DNA from: Climacium dendroides
Taxonomy: Eukaryota > Streptophyta > Bryopsida > Hypnales > Climaciaceae
Direction: 5' to 3'
Length of the DNA: 64,000 nt
Assembly (NCBI GenBank): GCA_950106755.1
Contig: OX467086.1
Coordinates: 17,688,001-17,752,000 of the forward strand
Shown: positions 49,088 to 60,791 of the stretch, piece by piece
Layout of the letters: each line of letters starts with the position of its first letter
Position numbering within the stretch: the stretch's first letter is position 1
Notes under the pieces: model-generated
What the model was told of the DNA's origin: nothing
The model's database searches: none
Seen by the model: only the letters and a program-made list of their open reading frames with translations
Made by a program: the position numbers and the translations under genes

Positions 49088-52000
49088 ATGGCAGAAGCCG
49101 GGTTTTTGGGTTGCTGTGGGAGCACCCGATTTGCTCGAGAGATGTCTCTGCACGGTCCTTTTGCGTCGCTCGAGCTTGCCGCAGAAACCGCACGAGACAT
49201 TTGGTGGAACAAGGTGATTATTAACAACCCTTTCTGCTTCAAGCTCAATAACGGATCACTCGTTGGATGATTTGAGGTTAAAAATCACTTTGATGCTGAA
49301 ATGGCGAATTCAATTTGTAATTATCTCTTGGCATGTGATCGTTTGGAAGAATTTTAATCTAGTGAGGCAATGGAGTGTTCGTTTCTCTAGTTTAGTAGGC
49401 TGCGAAATTACAACGGGGTGATATTAACAGTTTCATATTTATAGAGGCTTGAGAATTTGTAGACGTTGTTGCCTGGTGGTGCCGAAAGCTAAGATGGTGG
49501 GTTTTGTAATTTAATGGTTAATTGTACGCACTTGACTTTTTCACGGATTTTGTATGTGAGGCCAACCTGTGCTCGTGTGCGGATTTTGATGGGAGGACGT
49601 GGTGCTAGGTGGACGTTTCAGGGTGGTTGGAAGCGTTTGCAGCGCATCCTCGCATTGGGGATGTAGAAACATTGCGTACCAAGTTCGCGTCAGAGAGGTA
49701 TGTGGAATTCTATTTCTTTCTATCTGGTTTTGGTTACGAACAAGTGATGGAGGAAGAAGGTTGCGTTTATGTCTTTCAGTGTATGGAGTTCAACCAAATA
49801 AGCGCACTCTCTTAGAGATGCAAGGCATTTTCAGCATTTTAACTCGAGAAGGACCCGTGCAGACAAAATTGCAGATAAAATTGCAGATCAAAATTGCAGA
49901 CAAAATTGCGGAATTTTGTGTAAAAAAGGGAGGTCTTGCACAATAGTTTAACCTCCAATGAGTATTTTTGGAATTTACTTTAAATTGAACAAGAAGTCAA
50001 CATTTTGATAAGTTGTATCAACTTTTTCTGGATTGTAACCATACAAATTCAAACTAGACATGTTAGAGATCACAAAGGAGAAGAAAACACAACAATACTA
50101 CTTACGGAGTGAAAGATTATAATGTTTGATCATGAGGGTGTTAAAACTATGAAAATCTTTCATCTCTCTTTTTCCATGTCAAATCTAAAAAATTGGTCAC
50201 CAAAAAAATATGAGGTTGAAGGGCCTAACATGCATAACCCCAATTAATTTATGGCTTCTAAAAATCTACTCTACAATTTTTTTAAATGAATTTCTAATGT
50301 GATTTTTTCTCCAAGAGCTAGTGTATTTGAGGCTCATTTCCAAGAGCCCTCAACACTACAAAAAGTCAAGATTACAATGGACACCCTTGCACAAAATCTT
50401 AAATAGAAAAATCGTAATCATTCATTTTCAAAATCAAATTTTTTATATGCTAAAATTAGACTTCAAAAAGGATTTGTCAAAAATATAAACTACAACTTAG
50501 TTGGGTATTATTTAACTTTGAAGTATTGTCAACACCAAAATTTGGTGCCTTGGGCATTTTGGGGTTAAGGCCCAGCCTGTATGAAATTCTAGTTTCTTTT
50601 CTACAAATCTATTGGAGGTGGTACATGTATGGAGCACGATTTTTAATACCTAATCTCTTCTGTCAGATTCTGTTCGGGGGAGCAAGAGGCAGCACTCAAC
50701 AGCGCCAACGAGCAAACCTTGCATGTAACTATGTTCATCCACTTTGCAGCCTCGGATGTTCTGGAGTTGAAAATTTGCTGCTATGGCGTTTTAAATTGAA
50801 TTCTTGGATATTGGTCCCACTTTTTTTGTTGGATTGGAAAGAAGCAGTGCTTGTGTACTTTTGGGAAGATATTACAAGTTATCATATATTTCGGAATTGT
50901 TAAGCGAAAAGGCTTACATATCATGTAGGTTTAGCCTCATGTGGACTCGAGTAAGTTTACTCCGCCGTCTACTTATAAGAGTCTTTGGTACATCTCTAGC
51001 GGGTTGATCCCATCCTTGCTATTATATAATCTAATCTTTCTTATTACAGGAGCTGGCAGACTGGAACCGCAAGTATGAAGCAAAATTTGGGTTCGTGTTT
51101 CTCATTTGTGCGGCGGGCAAAAGCAGCAGCGAGATATTGGCTGCACTAAAGGTGATACCTTAAACCCCTGGTTGGTGTTCATCACGGGTGGCCAGGTTCT
51201 TTTCTGAGAGAATCCTAGTTTAGATGCTGTAGCTGAAATTTTTCTTACTGATTCACTTTCATTTCGTTAATGCTCATATGATCACATTCCAAATCTGGAA
51301 AATGTATGCTTCACTTTCTTAATGAGATAAGTCTCAATCTCATTTCCTTGCCACAATTGGCAGGAACGATATACTAATCGACCAATTGACGAACTCCAAA
51401 ATGCTGCTTCTGAGCAGCAGAAGATCACGGAGCTGCGCCTTGCGAAGCTCATGTCGAATGACTCAAACAGTAAGCATTTCTACTTGTGCAACTCCTCTCT
51501 TCTTTCAGCTCGTAATGATACAAATTACTGTTTAGCTTGATTGTGCCATATTTCAAGTTGAACCAGCATATTCATGTAGCTTGAAGCCATCACAGAGTTC
51601 TTATATGGCTGGGACGTAAGCCCTGAAAAGTAGTATGACGGACACTGTACAGTACAGCGAGAAACGTCAATGCAAATCACTGCTTTGACTTGTGATCACG
51701 CATGAATTTTTGCACCCATTTCTATTCTTTTCATAATGCTCATATTTGTTTGCCTCTTTTGTTCCAGGTTCTGAGGCAATAAAAAATGACACCCCAACAG
51801 CAGTTCCATCAACTGACGTCAAACCAGTAGCAGTACCTTCAACCGCAGTGTCTAACCTACGGCCTCCTATAACAACTCACGTCCTGGACGTTTCTCTCGG
51901 AAAACCAGGATCAGGAATTGATGTTTCACTTCATTTGTGGACAGAGAATGGAGGCTCTCAAGCAGATACAGATGGATTTTGGACTCCTGTTGGAAATTCA

Positions 52001-52246
52001 GTCACGAACAGTGACGGGAGATCTGGGCCACTGATGCCAGCCTCCAACCATCTACAAGCTGGGAAGTACAAGATCACATTTCACACGGAGTCTTACTTGA
52101 CGAGAGTGCACGGAGGCGAGGGCAGCAATGTGTTCTACCCTTATGCCATTGTGGTTTTTGAGGTGAAGCCTTCACAAACTGCTGAGCATTTCCACATTCC
52201 TTTGTTGCTGGCTCCATACTCGTTCAGCACTTATCGTGGAAGTTAG
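49088..52246 (+). CDS. TTL: Allantoin synthase: OHCU decarboxylase / HIU hydrolase fusion (transthyretin-like protein)
   Basis: Six exons in one frame: 49088-49213, 49609-49697, 50667-50724, 51050-51151, 51364-51469, 51768-52246, giving 319 residues. The enzyme converts 5-hydroxyisourate through OHCU to S-allantoin after urate oxidase in the peroxisomal purine breakdown route. The N-terminal OHCU decarboxylase domain contains CCGSTRFAREM, ARDIWW, FAAHPRIGD with the catalytic-type histidine (H55), ELADWNRKYEAKFGFVFLIC and ALKERYTNRPIDEL. A low-complexity linker (about 160-190) leads to the transthyretin-like HIU hydrolase: ITTHVLDVSLGKPG (H198), DGRSGPL, and HFHIPLLLAPYSFSTYRGS with the diagnostic C-terminal YRGS. 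The frame is broken if the 58-nt exon 3 is skipped. I do not see the internal PTS2 nonapeptide that some plant homologues carry between domains. Confidence 0.95.
49963..50572 (-). mobile_element. R1-family TIR element, copy B (inverted), in a TTL intron
   Basis: Lies in the long intron between TTL exons 2 and 3 and matches the family throughout: AACATTTTGATAAGTTG, GAAAGATTATAATGTTTGAT, CATAACCCCAATTAATTTAT, AATGGACACCCTTGCACAAA, and AACACCAAAATTTGGTGCCT with the TIR-side GGGCATTTTGGGGTTAA. The other end is cut off beside a fragment of the R2 family at about 49.92-49.96 kb. It accounts for most of the length of this intron. Confidence 0.8.
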
Positions 52247-55140
52247 AGACACTTGTATCCTCATTAACCTGGTGAATGATAAGCTTACATTCCAAGCAAA
52301 ATGGCTGTGACGTTTGTAGAGCCTTGGGGATCAATTTGTTGTGCGTGATTTGAGCTTGGAGGCAAGGAATTGGACTTGTGTTCAGTAGTTGGAAATTATC
52401 TATTTCAATTGATCAAAGCCTTGAATGGACCTGATCATCAATTGTATGTTAATGACATAGGATACACATCTGCTCTTCAAGTAGAAGGTTGTATATTGAT
52501 TAGGTACTTCTCAATGGCCTTCCTGGTTTAGGAGATGCATCTTCTTGCAAAGGCTATGCTGAGGCGAGTTTCGTTTTGGGGGTTACACAGTTTGGCACCA
52601 GGTCCTCATTTTCTGTTTTTGACATATTTTGAATCCTAGAGAAATCATGAATTTTGCAGCGTGAACTAAGTGAGTTTTGCAGCGTGCAGAATTTCGAAAT
52701 TATATTTATTTGTATTTTTCGGATATAGTTGTATGAAATCCTCAAATCGTTCCTCAAAGTTCCATTAGTTAATGAAATTGATTTGAAATCATGGGTGGGT
52801 TAATCCTTAAACATCATGGACATTTGGTATCCAATGGATGAGAGGGAATCTTTCTAGTAAGATAGAAGTGCAACTATTCATCCTTAAAATTTTGTTGTGA
52901 ATAAGGGAAGTCTTCTATAGTAGTTTGACCTTCCAACGAGTGTTTTTGTTATTTCTTAAACCAATGATTCACATGGTAATAAAAGAATAATGATTTCCAA
53001 GGTCACATGTTCATTCTTGAAGGGTTAATATGGGCAAGAGTTAAATGTGTCGTATACTGTACGCTCGGGTCAGATTCGTTAAAAAATAAATCAAAATATA
53101 ATTAAATATGGCATAGAATGAAATTTTCAAAAATTATAAGGTGATATATTTGAAAAGTGTAGAAAAGATTATTGAAAATAAATCGAAATCTCAAAAAAGA
53201 TTATGATGAAAAATCAAAAAAATAATATTATCCATGTGTTTAAAATAATATAAAATAATATTCCATATACTATGTTGTAAAGTCTTGAAACTTGATTGTA
53301 AAGCTTCAAATTTAGCTTGAGATCTAATAGTATGGCCTTCATTACCCAAATCCTAATAGCAAAGCCTTGATTAAGCATGAGTAAAGCAAAATTTTAGAAA
53401 GCTTGCCATCACGTTAAGATTGCAATGTGGAAAAGCAAGAGGACCATAGCTACAGTTACCGAAATATTGCCAATTACAGTATGTCAAATCCTGAAAACCC
53501 GAAATGGGCTTAACGAAAGCAAAATTCAAGCAAAAAGAAAAGATTTCATACAGGGTGTTACGAATCTGACCCGAGCGTACAGTATCCATCTCATAGAATA
53601 ATGAAAACTTGCCTACTTATATTGGTGGCAACTACACCAATAATGAAATATAGTATTACCACACTATTTGGTTTGAAAATGTTTTAAGTTTTTAGTGGTG
53701 CCCTACAAGTGCTATACATACTTGGTTTTTGTTACCAATTGTTGTTGATTGAATTAACATCGCTTTAGTTGCTCACAACAATTGAGTTTAGCTTTAGAAC
53801 AAGAAAAACATCTAATGTTATTAATATAATAATTGACACTGACATGGATGAGATTATGGCAAATGAAGCTAAGTTATCAAGAATAACTATTGGAAGGACT
53901 TATTGAGTTGAGTTGCATTAGCAGCAATTGAGGTACTCACCTTGAGTAGTTTATGGCTTGGGCTATTTTGTTGTTACATAACATAATTTTAATGTAACAA
54001 AATGTGAGTTGTTTGATTCTCTTGAGCCCTTAAAATTGTCTCACAAGGAAAAAAAAACAATATACAATTCTATTTCTATACTTATCTGCTATTATGTGCA
54101 CACTTGTTGCAATTGCTTGCATATTTAGGCTCATTGTCACAACTTTGAAATTATTAGCCTTAACTTGCATCTCTTTTGTCAACCCTCACTTGCCATAGTG
54201 GTGAAACTTGCATGAATTGAGATTATGTGTGTAAAAAACCAAGTCACTTCCTTATAATATTAACTTGTGAACTAATTGTACATTGTAAATAAATTTTTCT
54301 TTGAGTTTGTAATTATATATATTTAATCTACCTAAGGTCTAATAGACAAGAAAACTAAGAAACATTTAAAGGGGTCATATTAAGATAATGAAAGAAGAAA
54401 AGGTACAAAAGAATTAGAACTTTAAAAAGTACTTGAAAGTATAGCAGCAAGTGCTTAGATAGGTGAGAGAGATGGAGTTCTTGGTTCTTCATGTACACTA
54501 TGTGTAGGACATTGTTGGGATGATGACAAGAAGCCTAAGGAAAAGGTGGAATGTTTTGTGTATTGTATGAAAGAGCTTTAGCTCACGCACATGCCTTGGT
54601 TTTTGATAAGTGACAATGGTTTTTGCCACCTTCCGCTTGGCGGGCCGGCGGTTTAAGCCCTCATGGACTTGACCACCACTAGGCGTGGTGTAGGGCAATT
54701 TTTTTACTACGGATGGAAAAGTATAGATAGGTGGCAGCAAGTTTGGGAAATTTGGATTTTTTATAGCACCACCTCACCTCACCTTCTTTATAACTGCTAT
54801 AGTTGGAAAAGACTGCATTTGTATAGTTTACAATCATGTTTGGGTTCTTGCAATTGATTTTGCATTGCAAATGCTTGAGGATTTAGAGAATTTGTACTAA
54901 ATTCGTCAAGGTTTATAAGGTTTTTTTGGTCGGTGATTCCACAGTTAGATAATTTATTCCATTTATAGGGTCTTAAAACTTAAAGAAGAATGTCGTTTAG
55001 GTTGAGCAGTTGGATGATATTAGTGCTTACTTTCACTTTCAATTTCAATCATTTAAGTTCCTATAATTTTGGTCACCTTTAGTACTTGGATTTTGTGAGT
55101 GCCTGTTTTCTCTCAAGCTTTTAGAATTATGAGTGAAAAT
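52247..55140. other. Intergenic, TTL 3' side
   Basis: TTL 3' UTR, then AT-rich DNA with an inverted R2 repeat. A small GC spike near 54.63 kb (CTTGGCGGGCCGGCGG) stands out, but no gene or RNA structure could be assigned to it. Confidence 0.5.
52797..53030 (-). mobile_element. R2-family repeat, copy 3 (inverted)
   Basis: The reverse complement matches 1542-1812: AATCATTGGTTTAAG, ACACTCGTTGGAAGGTCAAA, TATAGAAGACTTCCCTTATT, ACAACAAAATTTTAAGGATG and AATAGTTGCACTTCTATC. Ends are GGGTTAATCCTTAAAC and TTGAAGGGTTAA, so both termini hold a TTAA. Confidence 0.65.
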
Positions 55141-55260
55141 TTAACCCCTAAATGCCTAAGGCATCAAATTTTGGTGTCAACAATACTTTGAAGTGAACTT
55201 AAAAGACTTGAACAATTGTGAAATGGTCAAACATCATATCTACAATAAATTTAGCTTTTT
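55141..55260 (+). mobile_element. R1-family fragment, copy E (left end)
   Basis: Starts with an intact terminal repeat TTAACCCCTAAATGCCTAAG followed by the family's ATCAAATTTTGGTGTCAACA and ACTTTGAAG, then loses similarity, apparently through an internal deletion (a TGGTCAAACATCAT piece of the distal part follows). Confidence 0.6.
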
Positions 55261-56045
55261 AAATTGTGTTCAGACAACAATCTAATAGTTTTATTACTAG
55301 AAACTATGAATTGTATATCATTTTGAGAAATCTCAATTTGAATCGTGAAAAATTATAATTATTATCATTTTTGTTTCAAAAATTGAATATAAATAAGTAA
55401 AAATAGAAAAAACAATCCAAATTATTTGACATTTTTTTAAAGAAGTAAAAGCAACAATGGAAATTAGTGAGAAAAATTTTCAATTGGTTATTTTATTTTT
55501 ACATCCAAAACAATCATAACAAAGACCTTGAAGTCAAATTCAACTATTAAACCAAATTTATTCTTTTATTTAGTTGATGTATAAAATTCTGATATTTTTC
55601 ACTAGTGAAAAATTATATTTTCTATTTATTTTGTTTTTTCAATCATTTTGATGGAAAAATCAAATTATCATGATATTTTAAACCTGAAAGAAGAAATAAA
55701 ATTACATCAATTAGAAAATATATTAGAATAATTTATAATGCTTACTATAAATGAAGCATAGAATGAGAAATATAATAGAATAATTTAAATTTCAAATCCA
55801 TCTAAGAATATATAAATATGAATGAAAGCACACCATACAATGTCATTCGCATTCTAACACATGGAGCTTTCAATTTCAATAACTTTTTCTATTTTTGAAA
55901 ATTTTGAAAATTTTCAAATGGAATAGAAACAAGACCTGTTAAACTTCATTTTCTTTATTTAAATGAAATTCTAAAAATAATTTTTTTGAAAGTTACAATC
56001 AAGGTTGACCAAGGCACATCCACTTTTTGGATGCACAGACCTTAA
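55261..56045. other. AT-rich spacer
   Basis: Low-complexity AT-rich sequence between R1 elements. No gene or recognisable element seen. Confidence 0.5.
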
Positions 56046-56650
56046 AGGGTTAAATAATACCTAACCAAGTTGCTATTTCTAATAGTTTACATTTTGAATT
56101 TTTCTTTTAAGTCTAGCTTTAGTATCAAAAATCCAATTTTCAAAATGATTGATTATGATTTTTTCATTCAATATTTTGTGCAAGGATGTCCATTGTAATC
56201 TTGACATTTTGTAGTGTTGAAGGCTCTTAGAAATGAGCTTCAAATACACTAGAGTTTAGAGAAAAAATCACATTATAAATTCATTTACAAAAATTGTAGA
56301 GTACATTTTGAGAAGTTATAAATTGATTGGGGTTATACATGTTTGGCTCTTTATCCTCATATTTTTTTGGTGAACAATTTTTCTAAATTTGACATGTGAA
56401 AAGAGGATTGAAAGACTTCAAATCACTTTGGCAATTTTAACACCTTCATGATCAAACATTATAATCTATCTATCCATAAGTGATATTGTTGTGTTTTCTT
56501 TTCATATGTGATCTTTAACATATCTAGTTTGAATTTGTATAGTTACAATTCAAAAAAAAATTGATGCAACTTATCAAAATGTTGTCTTTCTATTCAATTT
56601 AGAGCAAATTCCTAGAAGCTCAAAACAAGTGTTGGGCATTTAGGGATTAG
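56046..56650 (+). mobile_element. R1-family TIR element, copy C
   Basis: Forward copy about 80% or more alike to copy D by eye across its length, with the left terminus missing and the right terminus present as TTGGGCATTTAGGGATTAG. It preserves the uninterrupted sequence GATGCAACTTATCAAAATGT (about 56571), which is the empty-site equivalent of the insertion in copy D. Confidence 0.82.
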
Positions 56651-56729
56651 TTGAGATTTAGGTATTGATGACATTACATTGTTTGTGTATGTTTTCCTGA
56701 GGGAGTTTGGAGTTATCTCGTGGTCATTT

Positions 56730-57874
56730 TTAACCCCTAAATGTCCAAGGCACCCAAATTTGGTGTTTGCAAAACTTTGAAGTTAAATAAAACCTAATCA
56801 AGTTGCTATTTTTAGTAATTTATATTTTTAGAAAGTTCTTCTTGAAGTCTAATTTTAGCATCAAAAATTTGATCTTGAAAATAAATGATAGTGATTTTTC
56901 TATTCACAATTTTGTGCAAGGGTACCCATTGCAATCTTGACTTCTTGTAGTGTTGAGAGCTCTTGGAAATGAGCCTCAAATACACTAGATCTTGGAGAAA
57001 AAATCACATTAGAAATTCATTTAAAAAAATTATAGAGTAGATTTTAAAAAGCCATAAATTGATTGGGGTTATACATGTTAGGTCCTTTAATCTTGTATTT
57101 TTTGGGACACCAACTTTTTAGATTTGACAAGCAAAAAGAGAGTTGAAAGAATTTTATAGTTTTAACACTTTCATGGCCAAACATTATAATCTTTCACTCC
57201 ATAAGTGATATTGTTGTGTTTTCTTTTCCTATGAGATCTCTAACATGTCTAGTTTGAATTTGTATGGTTACAAATCCAAAAAAATTGATGCAACTTATCT
57301 TTGGGGGCTGCACTTAGTTCTACTACAACAAACCACGTGTGAACAAGCGGTTTCTAATAAACTATAATCTTAACTTCAAATTTTGAGCATTGTTTACTAA
57401 TGACTATAGGATTCTACTCCCAAATTTTCAAACTCAAATAAAATATGGAATGATTTCTAGAAGAGGTTAAAAATGCCCTAAAATGGCATGTTTTTTTAAC
57501 TCAAATATTTTAGAGAACACATTTAGATGACCATTGCATCAATATTCAACTCAAAATGAGTTTTCAATAGAGAGTTATTTTTAGGAATTTTTTGTTCATT
57601 TTTTAGACAATTTTTAACTACTTATTATTAACAAATAAAAATATTGATAATTCAAAACATAAACTTTCAAAGTAGAAAAATCTATTCATATTTTTTCATT
57701 TAATTTTATTTAAAATTCAAAAAGTATATAGGGGGTCCAAAGTTTTGTTTGCATGTGGTTTTTAATGGACACTCTAAGTGACCCCCTTGAGAACTTATCA
57801 AAATGTTGACATTTTGTTCAATTTAGAGCAAATTTCAAAAAACTCAAAACAAGCCTTGGGCATTTAGGGGTTAA
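56730..57874 (+). mobile_element. R1-family TIR element, copy D, full length, split by an insertion
   Basis: Both ends survive: TTAACCCCTAAATGTCCAAG at 56730 and its inverted counterpart CCTTGGGCATTTAGGGGTTAA at 57854-57874. Without the 500-bp insertion period the element is about 645 bp. TTAA occupies both outer ends, as a duplicated target or as part of the TIR. There is no open frame, so it is non-autonomous. The superfamily is unsettled: TTAA with CCC-starting TIRs recalls piggyBac, while TAA would fit PIF/Harbinger. Confidence 0.8.
57300..57791. mobile_element. hAT-like MITE, 492 bp, nested in R1 copy D
   Basis: Flanked by an exact 8-bp direct repeat AACTTATC at 57292-57299 and 57792-57799. 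Removing 500 bp restores the sequence seen in copy C. Ends are short imperfect inverted repeats: TTTGGGGGCTGCACTTAG on the left, and CTCAAGGGGGTCACTTAGAG as reverse complement of the right. The 8-bp duplication and G-rich short TIRs fit the hAT superfamily. Internal DNA is AT-rich and non-coding. Confidence 0.83.
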
Positions 57875-58192
57875 AAAAGTGTTAAATTAGCATTGGTTTG
57901 GAACCCGAGTTCCATTTGCTTAAATACCTATAATTTATTTTGACCACCTTTCTCATACCCCCTCGCTTTGTTTGCTACCATTTCACAATTGAAAGTGAAT
58001 GAATTTTTTTTAGTTATTTTTCAGAGATGAAGGCATTTGTGTACTAGAAGTTGTAAAAATTTTGGGTTTGCTCGGAAGAATATGAAATTATTGTGAATTC
58101 CTTAAAATAGAGAGGAGAAGTTAGGATGTTGCACTAAAAAGTTTAGAAACATTTTTGTTGAGTCAACACTAGCCTTCCAACGAATGAACCTT

Positions 58193-58342
58193 CACTACTA
58201 GAAATTTCAGCAATTTCAGTCAATTCGGTCGCGTTGATTTGGTCATTTGGTCAGATTTTTGTTGATTTCAGCAAATTTCTGTCAAAAAATGACCAAATCA
58301 ACGCGACCGAATTGACTGAAATTGCTGAAATTTCTAGTAGTG
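58193..58342. mobile_element. CACTA-type hairpin MITE, 150 bp, near-perfect arms
   Basis: Begins CACTACTAGAAATTTCAG and ends with its exact reverse complement. The arms match perfectly for about 56 bp around a loop of about 38 bp. A CTT at 58190-58192 and 58343-58345 is the 3-bp target duplication expected for CACTA/EnSpm. The lack of arm divergence indicates a recent insertion or conversion between arms. Confidence 0.88.
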
Positions 58343-58345
58343 CTT

Positions 58346-60791
58346 TCAAATTTACCTACAGCGTAGCATGGTGGAGGTTATGGCTCATGTGCATGGGAGC
58401 ACAAACTTATAGAGTTTTGGCTGATCAATCACAGCCCGCCATGTATCCATCACAATTTTGGCATGTGCAACAGCTGCTTTTTTCTATACAATTTGATTTT
58501 GTACATGTCAAGAGATAAAGTTGAAGTTACATTTGGATTTGTTACTGTCCCAATTTTTTTGTTTTTCAAATAGTCAAATTGATAGTAATATGGAAAAGGT
58601 GATGTGAAAATTGAACTTATTATGAGGTTATATCTATTGAGGCATAGACGGGGTGGACAAGGATATGCGTTTCATAATGTCAACCTTCAATCTCTGAGTC
58701 CATCAAAATAGAATACGGATAAAATAGTTGCGATTTTGATGGATATGATTGTTTGATTGAACTACTTGACAATTTTTGAGGCCAACTTCCTCAACCGATT
58801 GGTTGTCCATCTCGATGGACAAGCCATGCAATTGATGGACACAAAGGATGGACCTAATGAACTTCACCAACATTTGGATGAAAAGAATTATTTTTTGGCC
58901 TTTTGAATTGAAACATGATCCTAGTGCATTAGGATACACCCCGACTAATTTTGACGGACATCTAGGTGCAAAAAGCCCATATCACATAAGGATTGAAAAC
59001 CCTACATGGGTGACCTATATATCATGCAAATATATCCAATAGAAATTGTAGCATGAAGACCAAAACGAAATCTCCTCATAATAATTTTGTTGCTTAAATG
59101 CTAAATGTGAGGTACTTTTTCACTAACTTTTACTTTTTGTCAAGTACCAGTAGTATAGGGGTTCATCCGTGGATAAGCCAACATAGTCTATCGTTGTTGC
59201 GTCTAATGTCACTTTTAAAGTAGATTTAGGTTATGTGTAAACTAACTTTGTGAAACATACCTAAAAACTTTATTCTTATACTTCTATTCTTTTTCTTTTT
59301 TTCTTTTTTTCTTCCCCTTCCTTTATTTCCAAGTTCTCTCAATTTGGTGGCCAGTCTATTACCACTAATGTAGACACAATGTTCTAAGAGTCCCAGTCCT
59401 ATATAGTATTCTAGGGTGGGCAACACATCAGGCTGGGCAACACATCTTATACATGGATGCAGCCTATGACCTAATCACATATATGCAAGATAATATTTTT
59501 AAAGTATACAAATAATTCATTAATTAGCACCTTTTTATGTATTGGGGCAACATGCCAATAATTACTCTTTATGAGCTTTTTGAATCTATGTGCAAAATGA
59601 CTACAAGTGGCAGTCTCAGTAGACAACACGTCTAGTATGTAAAGTATGAATTGTTTAGGACAAATACCAAATTCTTGGACTTTGAGCTTTCTCCTTTCTT
59701 CTAAGATTGGGCAACAAGTCCAAAACCACGGGTAAGTTGTTTCGTAGAATTTCGATCGTGGCAACAGATCTGAAATCGAGGGCAACAGTTCTAGGATTTC
59801 CGAAATCCCTAATTTTTTCTTCAATAAAGAACCACCGCGTCTCGCAATCCTTCTTGATCGGAAATCCGCCAATTCACCGCACTTCCGATCAGGTTGCTCC
59901 TGATCCCAATCGCTCCGATCACGACCCTAGATCTCCCCGATCAGTCTGCGTCATCTTCAATTCAATCTGCAACAGCCTTCACCGAACACCCAAGACTCAC
60001 GTCACAACTCCCAGATCGCACACTTCTGCCTTCTTGTCTGGAATCATCAATCAATCAATTTCAGTCCCGATGGGAACACACCAGCCTGATCATTCACTTA
60101 GCTCGTCCCTGCTGATTTTCCACACCACCTAAGCCAAGAAAGACACTTCTCCGATCGAAATTTTATAATGTAGCACTCAGTCACTATACAATACTGCCTC
60201 CGCAATGTTAATTTTTTTCTAAAAAAAATCACAATTTACAAACCAAAACATCCAGCGATTCCTCACACAATATAGAATTTCAACAAGGCACACAATTTCT
60301 CACACAAATTGCACAATAAAAAATTTGCATAGAAAAGACTTCAAATTATAATCGCAAAAAATTTACAAAGACGAGTGCTTCTTCCTGAATGCATTGTCAA
60401 AGAAGGAAGGAAAATTTTATTTTTTTATGTCTTTAAAAGTCAGGAAGAAGGCTCACGCTCCTTCCAATTGTTTTTTTCTCATTTTTCATGCAATTTGATG
60501 CCTCGTTCATCCATGTCTACAGTCCATTCATCCTTTTGGCACCTTTTGGAATTTTCCATCCATCTATGCGATTTTCATCCATTCGGTACTTCATCCATCC
60601 AAACTGCCCCATTTACACTATAAAAAGTCTAAAAGCTACTTTTTACTTTTCTATACACTTTTACATACTTTTTTTATACTTTTTCTATTCAAAAGTTACT
60701 TTTCTATGTATTTATTAAAAAATATAAAAATACATTACTTTATAATATTTTTATACTACATAGCCCTCTATTTAATCTATTGACGTCCCCG
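58346..60791. other. Intergenic region with a GC-richer patch
   Basis: No supported gene. From 59.70 to 60.13 kb composition is markedly more balanced (GATCCCAATCGCTCCGATCA) and a 141-codon frame is open, but it lacks any recognisable domain. It may be a promoter, leader or LTR part. 60.6-60.76 kb is a T/TA-rich low-complexity tract. Confidence 0.45.

Noticed and set aside
54620..54720. GC spike with GGCGGGCCGGCGG, considered as an RNA gene or promoter
   Set aside because: No tRNA-like cloverleaf, snRNA motif or adjacent gene could be supported.
58234..58518. 94-codon frame on the plus strand
   Set aside because: Its first part lies over the arms of the CACTA hairpin element, and there is no homology or splice context.
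59471..59872. 133-codon minus-strand frame starting MADFRSRRIARRGG
   Set aside because: The first codon is TTG, not ATG, the second half is low complexity, and no family was recognised.
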